Of a stretch of 64,000 nt of DNA, positions 35,878 through 47,711 are shown piece by piece. Position 1 is the stretch's first letter; the number at the start of each line of letters is the position of its first letter. This stretch comes from Mermis nigrescens (lineage: Eukaryota > Nematoda > Enoplea > Mermithida > Mermithidae): positions 38,042,747-38,106,746 of the forward strand of contig JAVLUZ010000154.1 of the NCBI GenBank assembly GCA_036768485.1, in the 5' to 3' direction. The translations under genes were made by a program, and so were the position numbers. The notes beneath the pieces were generated by a model. The model worked only from the letters and a program-made list of their open reading frames with translations. It had not been told where the DNA came from and searched no databases.

Positions 35878-36520
35878 GCACGCCGTAGAATATAAGTAAG
35901 TCTAATTTTCAATAGATTTTTGCGACTTCAGGCATATACATATTTAGCTTTTACTAGTCCCCTCCTTTACCATCTTAGTTATCCCTAATCCCAAGTATAT
36001 TCCTCTTCTTTGTTCCATCGAAGCATTTTTCTTTGCAAGTACCCTACTTTTAATTAGTACGATTTGAGGAAATCAGTCGGTGAGCACATACGGCACCATG
36101 CCATAATAATGACAGTTGTCCAAGAACGCAAAAAACAAAATTGTTCTGACCATCAGAATTTTGTTTTTTTAAGCAAGACAACCTTACCTTATTTGAATCA
36201 ATCAAATGTTTCCAGGTGACATCCACGGAACTACTGGGGGTTAAGAATACCTCACTTATACACTTAGATTCGCAAGCCTGACGTTACATGACGCATTTTG
36301 AAATAAGTTAAGCCTCTGCAAAACTGATACCAAAACAATTTCCAGTGTAAACATTACATAAATAATAGGTTTAAGGGAAAGATACAGTCATATTTGTATA
36401 GAATCGACCTTGCGGAGAACATTTTGGAGAAATTTAAAATTTTGCGACGCTCAGGAAGTACAATGAATTCGAAGTGTAAACTTGAGACATTAACAATAAA
36501 TGAATAGTGCGAAATTTACA
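35878..36520 (+). mobile_element. FBT element, truncated (right arm plus short array)
   Basis: Right-type arm 35878-36064 (..cccctcctttaccatctta.., ..gttccatcgaagcatttttctttg, acttttaattag) followed by a few array units. The left arm and tail are missing. Confidence 0.7.
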
Positions 36521-38338
36521 CAAGTACTGAATGCAGAGAAAAATAACAATCAAATTCGTAATTCTGAAGTTACATACATTTATGCAAAAATTAAGCTTCG
36601 TAATGCTCTAGATTTTATCCACACCGTTTTCAATCATCTTCCAACTCTAATAGGCGTGTTTACTACTCTAGTCGACTACTCGGGCTTTCGCTCATTTCTC
36701 GCACAACATATTCGTTAAGAATATTGTTCAGTAAAATATCACCCTCATGGATTAAGTATCAAAATCTGAATTTTAAATTATATCGTAGCACACCTGCTAC
36801 ATTAATATGTCGCATACAGATTTCAAAGAGATTAAATCAAAATGCTCAGAAAATTAGCGCACTGAATTTCTATGCATGCGTCATTTATCCAAGTACAGCC
36901 CTAAAAGTCTTTGTATTTATCGAAATACAAAAAGCGTAATCTTTGCTGCTTGCAAGAAACAAAGCTCCATTTATAATGGAAGCAACAGAGGGTTCCTCGG
37001 TGTTCCATGCCAGAAGCTTTTGTGAAAATAATGCAATCTATTTAAAAAACTTGTTATAGCTCCTGTGCGCATTTTCGAAGAATCTAATAGTATTATTAGG
37101 GTTTTAAATGTGGAACATCCATATAAAAGATGACTTAAACCCTATGATTTGCTAGTCAGCATAGATGATTTTGGAAAAGTTGTTTTAACACTATTCATGT
37201 AAAATTATTTTTAATCGTGTTCTTAAATAGATGTACGTAAATAATTGATTGCTACGATATATTTACATTTTTTCTTTTATTCGAATTCAGATTGATTAGA
37301 TTCCCGGTTCCGTTTAGTTGATGAATTATGCATGATTCTATTTTTTCCTAGCTGATTGGCCTCCTTTAAACAACTCTTCTTCATAAAAGCTAAATAATTG
37401 GCAGCAAAGGTTCAATCGACTAAATCATATCTTGGTACATTGCTTTTTTCGAGATTTCTCGGCCTTTCTCAATTTACCCCACTCATTCTACGAGGTGCAA
37501 AATCAGTTTAAGATCGATCAGTATTTCGAGGAAGCATTTTTATCGAAAGGATATTACAACTTAGAATAATTCAACAGATTATTGCAAATGATTAAGCGGA
37601 GTGCATACATCATAATACGACGCACTCGACCGCATACAAACCATCACGTGTGAAAAGCGGAAGGGGGGGGGTCTGGATTGACCCCCGAGAATCTAACCCC
37701 AATAGTCGATAGACTTTGCATATTGAATTTTAGGCAGGTATTTTGGAATTTTTTTACAGTTTTACACCACCCAGACCCTAGAACTTTATCTGATCGCTGT
37801 CCATTCCATGTATAGGCGACACGTCGCTTCATCTAGTCTATTTCTTTAAGACTTTGAAGAGGGACATATAGACACTATTTTAAAGAGGATTTAAGCTTAG
37901 CTTATACAAACAGTGAAACGTCGAAATTTAGTATTACACAATGGATATGCTTTCAGCGTCAATGTATTTAGAACAAGTCCAAGGATATTTTGCAGTATTA
38001 TCAATTAAATCGAAATTCTTGAGGTCTTGAATTCGATTAAGGGCCATGAAATAATTATGTGAACTGATATGCTATTGCAAATTCAAGTCAAAAAACAATA
38101 TTTGTACTTCTCACTATTAAAAAATCAATTGTGTTAATTAAAAGACTTGGCACAATTGATATGGTACTAACGTTTAAGTTTGTTTCGACTTTTTGTATAC
38201 TTTTCACTTTTTGTCGACTCTCATTGTAGTGAATCGGTATAGACAGATATAACAATCATACATGCGCATTGGGAGAGGTGAGAGGCACACATGGGCGCGA
38301 GGGTGTGCGCGCACCACTCTCCCTAGAAGGCTGATTAC
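36521..38338. other. Spacer, nothing firmly recognised
   Basis: A GC-richer patch at 37650-37800 (aagcggaaggggggggg ... cacccagacc) may be a worn MITE. Small open frames at 36500-36940 have no support. Confidence 0.35.
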
Positions 38339-38605
38339 CATTCGTGGGCGGCACCAAAATTCTGGGGGTGCAAGATTTTTCAAAAGGTCAAAAAATGGCC
38401 TTTAAAATGGTGGTATAGCGAAAACCACACCTGTTTTAAAGTTTCTCATCGAGCACTATACATTGGCATCGAAAAAAAAAAATTGCGGAAAAAACCAAAA
38501 ATTTTACAAATTTTATTCCAGGGATATTTTGCTTTCGAGGGGGTATTTTGCTTTCGGGGGGGGGGTGCATACCTCCAAACCCCTTCGCTCTTACGCCTAG
38601 GTGTG
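38339..38605 (+). mobile_element. MITE family A copy
   Basis: Flanked by CTGATTAC and TTGATTAC (seven of eight). CATTCGTGGGCGGCACC to ACGCCTAGGTGTG, with a doubled 'gggggtattttgctttcg' inside. Confidence 0.85.
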
Positions 38606-38613
38606 TTGATTAC

Positions 38614-38826
38614 CCCCTTCCCCCTCTTCCCCCATAAGCTAAAATACCCCCAGAATTTAATTTTTTCAATATTTTTTCGCAATTTTTGATGCAAATGGAG
38701 AGTGCTCTATGAGAAACGTTAAAAAATGGTGTTTTTTCCCCATTCTACCATTTTTAGGACCATTTTTTGACCTTTCAAAAATCTCACAACCCGCCCCCCT
38801 CCCCGCCAGAATTTCGGTGCTGCGAG
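38614..38826 (-). mobile_element. MITE family A, truncated, facing the previous copy
   Basis: Inverse family core from 'taccccc..agaattt' to 'agaatttcggtgctgcg'. With 38339-38605 it forms a long imperfect hairpin. Confidence 0.7.
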
Positions 38827-39083
38827 GGGTATTACCCTCGCTGATGTGTCTAGAACTAAGATACTGCCGGGTGAACTCGAATTAAATAAAGAGGAAATAA
38901 GCCCTAAAACTATTTGTAGGTGAATTAGACTTGATTTATCTTATAAATGTAACTAAGATTGTATGAATTCCGGATTTCGCCCATCCCTGCTTAACCTAAC
39001 CTAGTGCATCAATGATAATAATTGAGTGGATAATTCACTAGATCATCTTTGTATATGAACTTTATTGAGTTGTGTAAACCCAG

Positions 39084-39146
39084 GTGATAATGAAAGCGAA
39101 GGAGCGAAGGGAATAGCTGGAGATGCTGGAGCACCTGGTCCGGCCG
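39084..39146 (+). CDS. Collagen-like exon 1 of 3 (Gly-X-Y repeat)
   Basis: gtgtaaacccag|GTGATA opens a 63-bp exon ending GGCCG|GTATGA. In phase 1 it reads G-DNESE-GAKGIAGDAGAPGPAG: six Gly-X-Y triplets behind a short acidic lead, with glycine codons split at both exon edges, the usual layout of invertebrate collagen genes. The start may mark the N-terminal edge of the triple helix. A further 21-bp exon at 39227-39247 (tttcaaagtag|CTGG .. ATAATAG|GTGAGC) keeps the phase but is not Gly-X-Y, so it is doubtful. The next sure exon is at 41356; a transposon sits in the intron between. Presumed extracellular structural or secreted collagen-domain protein. Confidence 0.75.
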
Positions 39147-39965
39147 GTATGAACTTGAGCATTAACTAGATTATTTTGAAATAATTTGCTATTGGTTTGT
39201 TCCATTTTCTTGATTTTTCAAAGTAGCTGGTGTTTCATACATAATAGGTGAGCATTATTTAACATATTTATTAATGAAGTTCGCAAATATATTTATAGCT
39301 ACAGTGACGACAAATTTTTAGCGCTGAATGGGGAATGCCGTACATAAATGAAAGACTAATAAATGCGCCTTTACGATTCGCGTCTGACGGTTAGATTTGA
39401 AAATGAATTCCCTGAAAATCATTCTTTAATAACTTTTACATTTGTAAGAAGTACAAAAACGCTAAGAGACATATTTCAGCTTAAAATTAAAAAAAATTGA
39501 ATTTTTTCATCCATGACATTTTCTGTCAAGGAAATTTGATGCGTTACTCTTTTTTAAGAATTTTTAATGTAAAAAGGTGTTCGAGTCGAACTTCTAAGCT
39601 GTGATTCTCATATAATAATTTTATGAGGCATCACAGGGTTTTCATCATCATCTTGAGCTGAAGTCAAGAAGATTACAGTCATTAGCATAAATTATATGCA
39701 TGCTTTAGAAACTGTTTTGGATGTATATTAGTCAGGACCAATTCGAAACCAGGATTGAAATTGACATGAATTTGATCGATTCAGTGTTGAGAAATAACAT
39801 GTACGCCATATCCCGTATTCAGACGCGCGAGGGGGGAGCCACTGTAATAAACAAATTTTGTTCCGTGCTAGGGTTTCGCAAATAAAAAACGGAAAACTCT
39901 CGAAATACTTTAAAACAATCACTAGAACATGTTTTTTTAGCGTACTTTGATCTATATTAAAAGTA

Positions 39966-41036
39966 GCCGGTGTCACACCTTAAAGTGTTCGGCACCTTGA
40001 ATTGTTCATCGAACACTTTGAGGTACCTAAAAGTGTTCGGGTTTACCTGAAAGTGTCCAGGTCACAATCATGTGCTCAAAAACGAGAAAGAATGTATTTA
40101 AACATTGGGATAGAGTTGGCATCATACGTAGACGTAAAAGGAATGAGTTTGAACCCCCAAAATCCAAAGTCCCTCTCTCTAATTGGTTGATCCGCAGAAT
40201 TGAATAATTTAGCGCTTTATTCAGTTATGCTTTATCTGACTGCCAGAATTAGGCCCATTACCCATGTAAAATAGCAGGCATTTAATAACCCAAAGCGTTG
40301 TTTTAGGTTTCGCTGACTATTAGGAAGGAGTGCGCAAACTTTAATTTTTATTTAAAAATTAAAAAAATGCACCTAAAGTGCCTAGAAATCGCAAGTTTTT
40401 GCACAAAATCGGGGAGAGGGGAATGAAAAATTTATGTTTATTCATATTTTTACATTAACGACCTTGGTTATGGAAAGCTCCACCCCTTGTTACAGGTATG
40501 AATAGTAACATGGTAGCCAATATATACAATGAAGTCTTAGCATGTCTCATTAGAATCATGAGTGAAAGGAACTGTGTATACTTGCCTTTCATATTGAAAC
40601 AGGAGACTGATTAATCTGATCTCGTTTCTTTAAATCCATCAACGATAAAAGATTTACTAATCAAATATCGATAAAATTCACAACATTTATGACCGGAATT
40701 CGTAAATATCATCGATTGTTCCTCACAAAACTTATTTTTATGATCAATTTTATCTCCAAGTTCGCTAAACGGTGCCACTGACGATGCAACGAATTCTTCG
40801 TAAGGTATCGGCTTGCTTGTTTTTATGTACCTACCTCAATACATTATACAAGGTATACGTATATGTACAAGCCTACTAACCAAATTGTACAGCGAGTGAT
40901 ACGCGTGTTTGCGTATATGCGTAGGTATACTCAGCGTAACCCGGACACTTTAACGCAGAGCCGGACACTTAAAGGTGCCTTAAAGTGTCCGGCTGGACAC
41001 TTTAAAGGCACGGACACTTCGAACTGCGTCACCGGC
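39966..41036. mobile_element. 1.07-kb element with GTGTCCGG-rich inverted ends
   Basis: Ends GCCGGTGTCACACC and, inversely, GCCGGTGACGCAG start inverted repeats of about 75-95 bp built from AAAGTGT(C/T)CGG and CACCTTAAAG words. AGTA flanks both sides (39962-39965, 41037-41040), a possible 4-bp duplication. The interior has no convincing ORF. Lies in the intron between collagen-like exons. A related motif cluster is at 55430-55500. Superfamily not identified. Confidence 0.65.
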
Positions 41037-41355
41037 AGTATTCATTTTCTGTTGTTTTTCTTTGCAAATCACAAAGATTGAGCACAAAGACAAAAAGTTT
41101 CCCTGATTGGATGATCAGAAATCCATTGTATCGATAGTTTTTATTATAAATTATTTTGTACACAATGAAGCAAAATTTTAGTTATTTTTCAGAATATTTC
41201 TCTGCTGTTGTAAAGAGTTCTCAATAATCGCTCGTAAATGCTTGTATGCCTGCTCAACTCCTATGGTTCTCAAAATACCTGACTTGATAGTTTTTGGCAC
41301 TCTTTCAAATAATATTCGTTTAAAATCAAATTATTTCGAACGCGTATTTTGGCAG

Positions 41356-41445
41356 GTAAAAGCGGAAGTCCGGGGCCTCGCGCAGAGAAAGGATATGATG
41401 GAACGACTGGTCACAAAGGTTCACCAGGAAGCAAAGGAAAACAAG
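41356..41445 (+). CDS. Collagen-like exon 2 of 3
   Basis: tattttggcag|GTAAAA to AAACAAG|GTAGGG, 90 bp, phase 1-1 with split glycine codons. It reads GKSGSPGPRAEKGYDGTTGH, then KGSPGSKGKQ G: ten Gly-X-Y triplets with one Gly to Ala change (RAEK). Lys and Pro positions are typical of collagens. The intron to the next exon is 132 bp. Same strand and phase as 39084-39146. Confidence 0.85.
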
Positions 41446-41577
41446 GTAGGGCGTGTATAAGATTTAGTTTGGTTAAATAATTCGAAATTTTGATCATCCA
41501 TTTTATCACTTAAACACATAATCATCTTTTTGATCCAACATTTTATCGTGTATACAAAGAGATATTGTTTTATTCAG

Positions 41578-41672
41578 GTTCTCCAGGCCCAATTGGGGCA
41601 CACGGGAGTCTTGGAACTCCTGGCAAATCCGGCTTGCAAGAAATGCAATGTATGGTCGTAGTTTATGCTTAA
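41578..41672 (+). CDS. Collagen-like exon 3 of 3, probably terminal
   Basis: gttttattcag|GTTCTC opens GSPGPIGAHGSLGTPGKSGL, then QEMQCMVVVYA and a stop at 41670-41672. Seven triplets lead into a short non-collagen tail with one Cys. Where a donor would be expected after CTTGCAAG the sequence is AAATGC, so either the gene ends here or the donor has been lost. If complete, the protein is a small collagen-domain product; longer genes usually continue. Confidence 0.75.
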
Positions 41673-41989
41673 TTGCCATCTTTTTCTTTGACTATTGCTG
41701 ATTAGATTCATACATTGGATTTTGGCGATAAAACAGCAATTATCGCGAACATTAAAAATCTTTTAAAGAATATAATTTTCACATAAGATTTCTCGCTCAG
41801 ATTGATACTCGTATATCTGTTAAAAACCGATCAAATTTCGAATTTAATGAGTTTTTAATCATTTGAAAGACACGCATGTGACTTACTTTGTTTAAAATTT
41901 TTAATATTTTTTTCGAGTGGGCGTGCATAAGTTTACGAGTATATTGTTAACGTTTTAACTATGAGCGACTATTTATGAGCGGCACTCCG

Positions 41990-42260
41990 ACGTGCTCAGA
42001 AGGGGGTGGGCGTTTAGTGGAGTAGACATTCAGAATATAAAATGCTAAATTTTCTAGGGTAAATGAGGCAAAATAAAGGCTAAAACTGGATCAGAATACA
42101 ATTTTTTTCAATAAAAAATGTTTGATTGAACAGAGAAATGCGTAGTTTTAACGCTATTTTAGCGCTTACAGTAGTTTTACGGGTCGATTTAGCCCATAGC
42201 TCAATTTTCAGCCATCTAACCAGCTAAACTACCCCCGCTTAAATCGGCCATGCTGTGCAT
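41990..42260 (-). mobile_element. MITE family D, inverted copy
   Basis: Inverse of the D core (gcgctaaaatagcgttaaaactacg), ends near 'cggccatgctgtgcatc'. Limits approximate. Confidence 0.5.
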
Positions 42261-43028
42261 CTTTGGCGGTATCTATTTCTGGAATAATTAAGTGAAGGAT
42301 AATCATGTCGCTTTGCTATCAGTAACTCATGATTAACTGAAATATTTCAAAATAAGTGAAGGATGTCAAGATTGATGTCGCGGTTTGCTCGCAAAAATCA
42401 GTTCTTTACATAGAACTTACTAATGCCTCGCCTCGGTTGTGCTTATCTCAAATTTTTCCTGTCAATGCTTAAAAGAAACTAGTTTTAGTGTAAATTTTCC
42501 TTTTTTTAGAAACTAATCAATTAGGGTTTCAAATTAATCGAATAAAAATACGTTTAATTAGTTTCCTAATGATAGGTAAAAATTACAAGGTGGCAGAGAT
42601 AGTACTTTATTTGTATGATCCCTTTGGTTGTTCGAAAATCAATTTCTCTTCATCACTTCATATAATTCACCCTAAATTCTCTCAAATTCTCTCATCATCA
42701 CTACATTTATTTTATTCAAAATTTCGTCAAAGTTTTAACAGGAACAATATTCTGAGTATTAGATCAAAATTTTGTTTTTTTTAATTTTTTTTCAAAAAAT
42801 CAATATTTGGTTAAAGCACACGTTGTGACTACGATTGGTCACGGTGCAAAAGATTGTAAGCTATTGCTCTTTTCCTATATTTTTTAGAAACCAATAGTAT
42901 GCAATAATAACTACATTATTACATCATTTTTGCTATTTGATTTGTGATAATTATTAATAACTTTTTCAATTGAGCCGCGCTGCGAATATGGTCTGTGTTA
43001 ATCAACATAATGTGAATAATAAAGATAT
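42261..43028. other. Spacer, nothing recognised
   Basis: AT-rich; small frames only. Confidence 0.4.
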
Positions 43029-43330
43029 GCAGGGTGGCCCAAAAAAAGGCTACATTCCAATTCAACAGGTCATAACTTCAGCTGATATTAACTTGAAACG
43101 TAAAAACTAGCAACATTAGATAGATAAAAGTGAATTCTTTCGAGTCGTGTAAAAAATTTCGGCCAGATATCGATGCTTCGGGCGCTACAGCAATTAGTTT
43201 ATACCCTACTTGAATATTGTTTTAAGGCCAATAGCATCAATGGTCCTGCCATAAGTTTGCATCCTATTTACACGATATTCTGAAATTTTTGCTCTCAGTA
43301 AGAGGCGTATCTACTCTGGGGCTTTAAAAA
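43029..43330 (+). mobile_element. Possible mariner-like fragment
   Basis: 'gcagggtggcccaaaaaaagg' followed by 'attcaacaggtcataacttcag' recalls Tc1/mariner-type left ends. No right end and no transposase found. Confidence 0.2.
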
Positions 43331-43548
43331 ATGTGCTACTTAATTATTATAAGGGTAACAGGTCAAGAAAGGATTCTACATACGCAGTAATGTGATACAA
43401 TGCAGAAGCTCTGAGGTTAGAACAATATCAAAGTGAGGTGTAAACAAAAGCCTTAGTGCAGCACGAAACGCTGGCAGCTGGGCAAAATTTTCAACGCGGT
43501 GTAGACATAGATATGTCCGTCTATAAAGTGTAGCTGGTCCTAAAATTT

Positions 43549-43549
<1 letters not shown>

Positions 43550-43622
<73 letters not shown>
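43550..43622. repeat. (TA)n microsatellite at the left edge of FBT copy 4
   Basis: About 72 bp of pure TA. Confidence 0.97.
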
Positions 43623-43624
<2 letters not shown>

Positions 43625-43983
43625 TAAAGAAAATGCTCCGAAGACAAAAAAGGGAATATACTTGGGATTGTGAATTATCGAGGATGTAAATGGAGGGGAC
43701 TAGGAAAAATCTCCCTATAAGTTATATGCCGAAAATCGCAAAATATGTTAAAAATCAGACTTTCTCTAAACAATTCAAAAAATCGAAGTATATTCTGCGG
43801 TCTCTGAAAAAAACGTATTATTTTAAAATAATTTTCTCTGATTGACATAATATCTTAAAAGCATATTACGTAATGCAACTTTTCGCAGACTTCATTCAAC
43901 TTTGAGTTGCTTAATAATGTGACTGAAAGTGAAATGCTGTTAACAAATCATAATTAAGTTGTTCGTATTTCATTATTACTAAG

Positions 43984-44162
43984 CATGTCACTTAGCACAT
44001 ACAGCCATTCTAAGTGTCAAAGTGCAAGCAATATTCAAATTACCAAAAAAATTGATTGAAAAAAGCAGCGAATTAGCAATGCAGCAGCTAAGCGAATTGA
44101 ATGAAATAGTACATATCGATGCATTCAAGACAATCGATGATATTGTTGCTTCGAAGCAGTAG
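43984..44162 (+). CDS. Open reading frame carried as cargo in FBT copy 4
   Basis: Between the foldback arms an open frame without its own ATG at the start runs for about 58 codons to TAG (44160-44162). It includes HTAILSVKVQAIFKLPKKLI, then EKSSELAMQQLSELNEIVHI and DAFKTIDDIVASKQ. Copy 2 keeps the last 40 residues with one nonsense change, so conservation is by recent common descent and not proof of function. It looks like a captured host exon or the last piece of an original element protein. A signal such as tcacttag|CACATA could be an acceptor. Family not recognised. Confidence 0.35.
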
Positions 44163-44519
44163 GAAACACGGAAGCTTACGTGCAACAGACCTTATGTAGA
44201 TACTCTTTTACACATGTCTTCAACAATTGTTTACTAAACTTTTACATTTTTCAAAGGCCGCAGAATATACTTCGATTTTTTGCATTGTTTAGAGAAAGTC
44301 TGATTTTTAACATATTTTGCGATTTTTGGCATATAACATAGGGAGATTTTTTCCTAGTCCCCTCCTTTTACATCCTCGATAATTCACAATCCCAAGTATA
44401 TTCCCTTTTTAGTTCCATCGGAGCATTTTTCTTCGCTAGTTCCCTACTTTTAATTAGCAAGATTTGGAAATACAATATTAGATTTCATTTACTGTGCGGT
44501 TATTCTAATAATTGAATGG

Positions 44520-46810
44520 TTTAAACTTTACAAAGCTACTAGTTGTAGAAGAAACAAACATTCTGATTAGTAATTCTTATGTTACATAGAACATCCTGTA
44601 AAGAAATATGCTTCCAAAACTTTCTAGGGCTAAACTTAATTTACATTTTAAACTTTACACAAGAGTGTAAAGAATTTAAGTGGGATTAATAATTTCGATA
44701 TTGCTCTGATATAACGATCAGCATTTATTAAGAAATGAGATCTCTATAATGTTCCAAGAACAAATTAACATTAGATGTTAATCACTTTACACTACTCTTC
44801 ATGCGCCCCTAGCAGACGTATCACATCTGTTTCCATATATATTTTACGACTTTAGGGAAAAATAAGTTACTGTGAGGCTCTAGAATGAAGCTTATTATAT
44901 ATTGTAAACTTTACACTAGCAACAAGTGCTAAAGAAGATTTTAGTCGGATTTGTAAATTCGATATTACTCGGATATTACGATCAACATTCATGAAAGAAT
45001 TACGTCTCCATAACGGTTTAATGACAAATAGACACAGATGTAAACCACTTTACATCACTGTTGAGTGTAAACAAGCGCGCACAGCTGACATCCTCATTTA
45101 ATTTCATGTAAATTTTCAGATTTCGGCAAAAAATTTAGGATTTTGCAAAGGTCTAGAAAGAAGATAAACCACTTTACATCACTGTTGAGTGTAAACAAAC
45201 GCACCCAGCTGGACGTCCCTTATTTGATTACATGTAAATTTTAAGATTTCCGCAAAAAATTCAGTTTTCGCAAAGCTCTAGAACGAAGATTAATTAGCAG
45301 TGTAAACTTTACACAACCGCCTAGTGTAAAGAGGATTTTATTCCGATTTGTAAATCTGATATTACTCGGATATTATTATCAACATTTATGAAAAAATTGC
45401 ATGTCTACAATGGTCTGAGGACAAATAAACAATGAGTGTAAACTACTTTACATCACTGTTGGATGTAAACAAACGCGCCTACGTGACGTCTCACATTTGA
45501 TTCTTTGAAAATTTCAAGACTCCAAGAAAAAATTAGGTTTCTGGAATGCTCAAAAACGAAGATAAATACATATGTAATGTAAACTTCATGTAAACACCTA
45601 GTGTAAAGAAGATTTTGGTCAGATTCGTAATTTTGATATTGTTCCGATATTACGATTAATATTTATGAAAAAAATTAAGTCTCCATAATGTTCTATGGGC
45701 AAACTAACAATAGGTGTAAACCACTTTACAACACTGTAGAGTGTAAACATATGCGCCAGACTGACAAATTATATTTTGGTTCCTGGTCTATTTCTAGACT
45801 TGATAATCGTGTCCCTGACTCATAACCGGAGAAGCAGGCAGAAAAAACAAGACAGAAACGCATTTCAAACACCAGAATTTTTGACTTTACACTCTCTAAA
45901 TATTGATGTATAGACAATTTGCTTTGACATGCACCCGATATAAAGCACTTTATTTCTATTCTATTGGACTTATCCTGACTTCTGGACGGAGAAAGTGGCG
46001 AACAAAAAATGCAACAAAAACGTATTTTCCATCATTTAGAACACTGTAAACTTTAAAATTCCGTACCGAACTCCACATTCAGTTTAAAGAAATTCGGTTT
46101 AGTACAATTTGTAGCTTTTAAATCGTAGTACATTCCTATGTGCCAAATATCTCTTGCAAAAATTATTTGGTATGATTTATTAATCAAAATGCGGAAAAAC
46201 GTGTTTTTTCGCCCATTTTTTACCTCTGATTTCGAACTTTACATCCCCATAAATAACTCAATATTGCGTTTTTTTCAATGCGGTTTGCTGCGATGTGTAG
46301 CCCCTAAAAAGGCACTTTATTACAGCCGTATTCAATTAACCCTGACTCGAAAGCGGAAAAATTTGGCAGAGAAATCTTAGTTAAAATCCGTTTTTTTACA
46401 CCATCAACTAGAGTGTAAACTTTTAACCCCAGGATCTAACTCACCATAGAGCGTAAAAGACTTTGCTTAATATGCAGAATGTAGCCCTTGATCCGCTCTA
46501 CATTTCTGTCGGAGAACATTTTTAAAAACTCAAAACCGGAGTTAGTATCAGACATAAGCAGGTTGAAAACTCGACCAAAATGTGCTTTCTCACCCCGAGA
46601 TTTTCGCACTCTTTACACTCCCATTCAAGAACTAATGCGAATTTCAACAAACAAAAAAAATTCATTTTGGAGCATCCCTTCTTCTACAAATCTGTGCCAT
46701 TAATTCATTTGAGGAGTCAATGCTGAGTTGTCCACATGCCGTCTGAAAAACCTCCTAAAATTCATCCTGTTAGAACGTTACACAAAAACTTTACACCTTC
46801 TTTACACAGC
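44520..46810 (+). repeat. GTGTAAA/TTTACAC array of FBT copy 4
   Basis: Longest array. It includes a local duplication: 'aaaccactttacatcactgttgagtgtaaacaa' occurs at about 45041 and again at 45165. Confidence 0.8.
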
Positions 46811-47104
46811 CAGTTTTGAGTTTCAAGAGAAACAAAAAATACGGGCAGCGAATTTTTTTATTATCTATCTTTTGAAAAAAACCGCACCTTCTAGATGTGT
46901 CCTGTTATAGCTGTAGGGGGGTGCACGGGTGTTAGGGGTACCCAAGTATAGTTATAGCTACGCGCTAACGCGCGACCGATACTTATTTTCATATGCGAGC
47001 AAAAACAGCATAAGAATCTGCAAAAAAATCAGACCTTCTCTAACCAACACAAAAATCGAATTATATTCTGCGCCTCAGAAAAAATGTGTCCTCTCAAACT
47101 ATTT

Positions 47105-47605
47105 GTCACTCGAGTTCAAAAAAAAATTTTTTCAGATTTTTTTTCTGGAAGTCACCATTCCTGGTCAAAGTTCTTTATTTTTACTAGTATTAGGCTTAGA
47201 TTCATGTGAGTGGTAGTCAGGGATGGATAAAACCCAGATTCAAATAATTTTGGATTTTTGGGTTTTTTTGTGGCTTTTTCTGTTTTTTTTGGTTTTTTGG
47301 GTTTTATTGTGGTTTGATCAGCTTTATTTATGGAAATGATAGCTAGAGCTGATACAGTGGCTGGGAATACTTCCAACAGCTGCAAGACACGAAACAAACA
47401 AAATAAGATAGTTTTTCATTCATTCTATGTGGGGATTAAATTGTCCCCGACTAGTAATGTTTAGCATATTCATCATATTTTTGCCAAATTTCCATGTTTT
47501 TGGGCTCCATATCAGATTGTTACCTACTGTTCCAGTGTAAAAACATTGTTTGCTCTTGCACGTACTATATTTATTCATAGCTAACACTATGAAGAACATC
47601 CATCA
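47105..47605 (+). repeat. Left arm of the 3.9-kb inverted repeat
   Basis: Includes a T/G-rich run (gggttttttt..ggttttttgggttt) near 47250-47310 that is A/C-rich in the other arm, and 'attcatagctaacactatgaa', itself partly palindromic, near its inner end. Confidence 0.75.
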
Positions 47606-47633
47606 TAGAATCACGAATGAGTACTGTGTACCC

Positions 47634-47711
47634 ACGTTAGGTGTGCTTTAAATAATTAAGATAAAAATTAAGACGTTAGGTGTGCTTTAAATAATTAAGA
47701 TAAAAATTAAG
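47634..47711 (+). repeat. Perfect 39-bp tandem duplication
   Basis: acgttaggtgtgctttaaat and the next 19 bases occur twice, directly adjacent, without a difference. Confidence 0.95.

Larger units (their letters stand above)
43623..46979 (+). mobile_element. FBT foldback element, copy 4
   Basis: Left arm 43623-43803, right arm 44257-44461, cargo shared with copy 2 plus an extra 180 bp, array 44520-46810, tail and a mutated hairpin (46955-46979). The arms differ by few bases from copy 2. Immediately after the hairpin, 46985-47080 is another arm-like fragment (aaatcagaccttctctaacc, attatattctgcgcctc). Confidence 0.8.
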
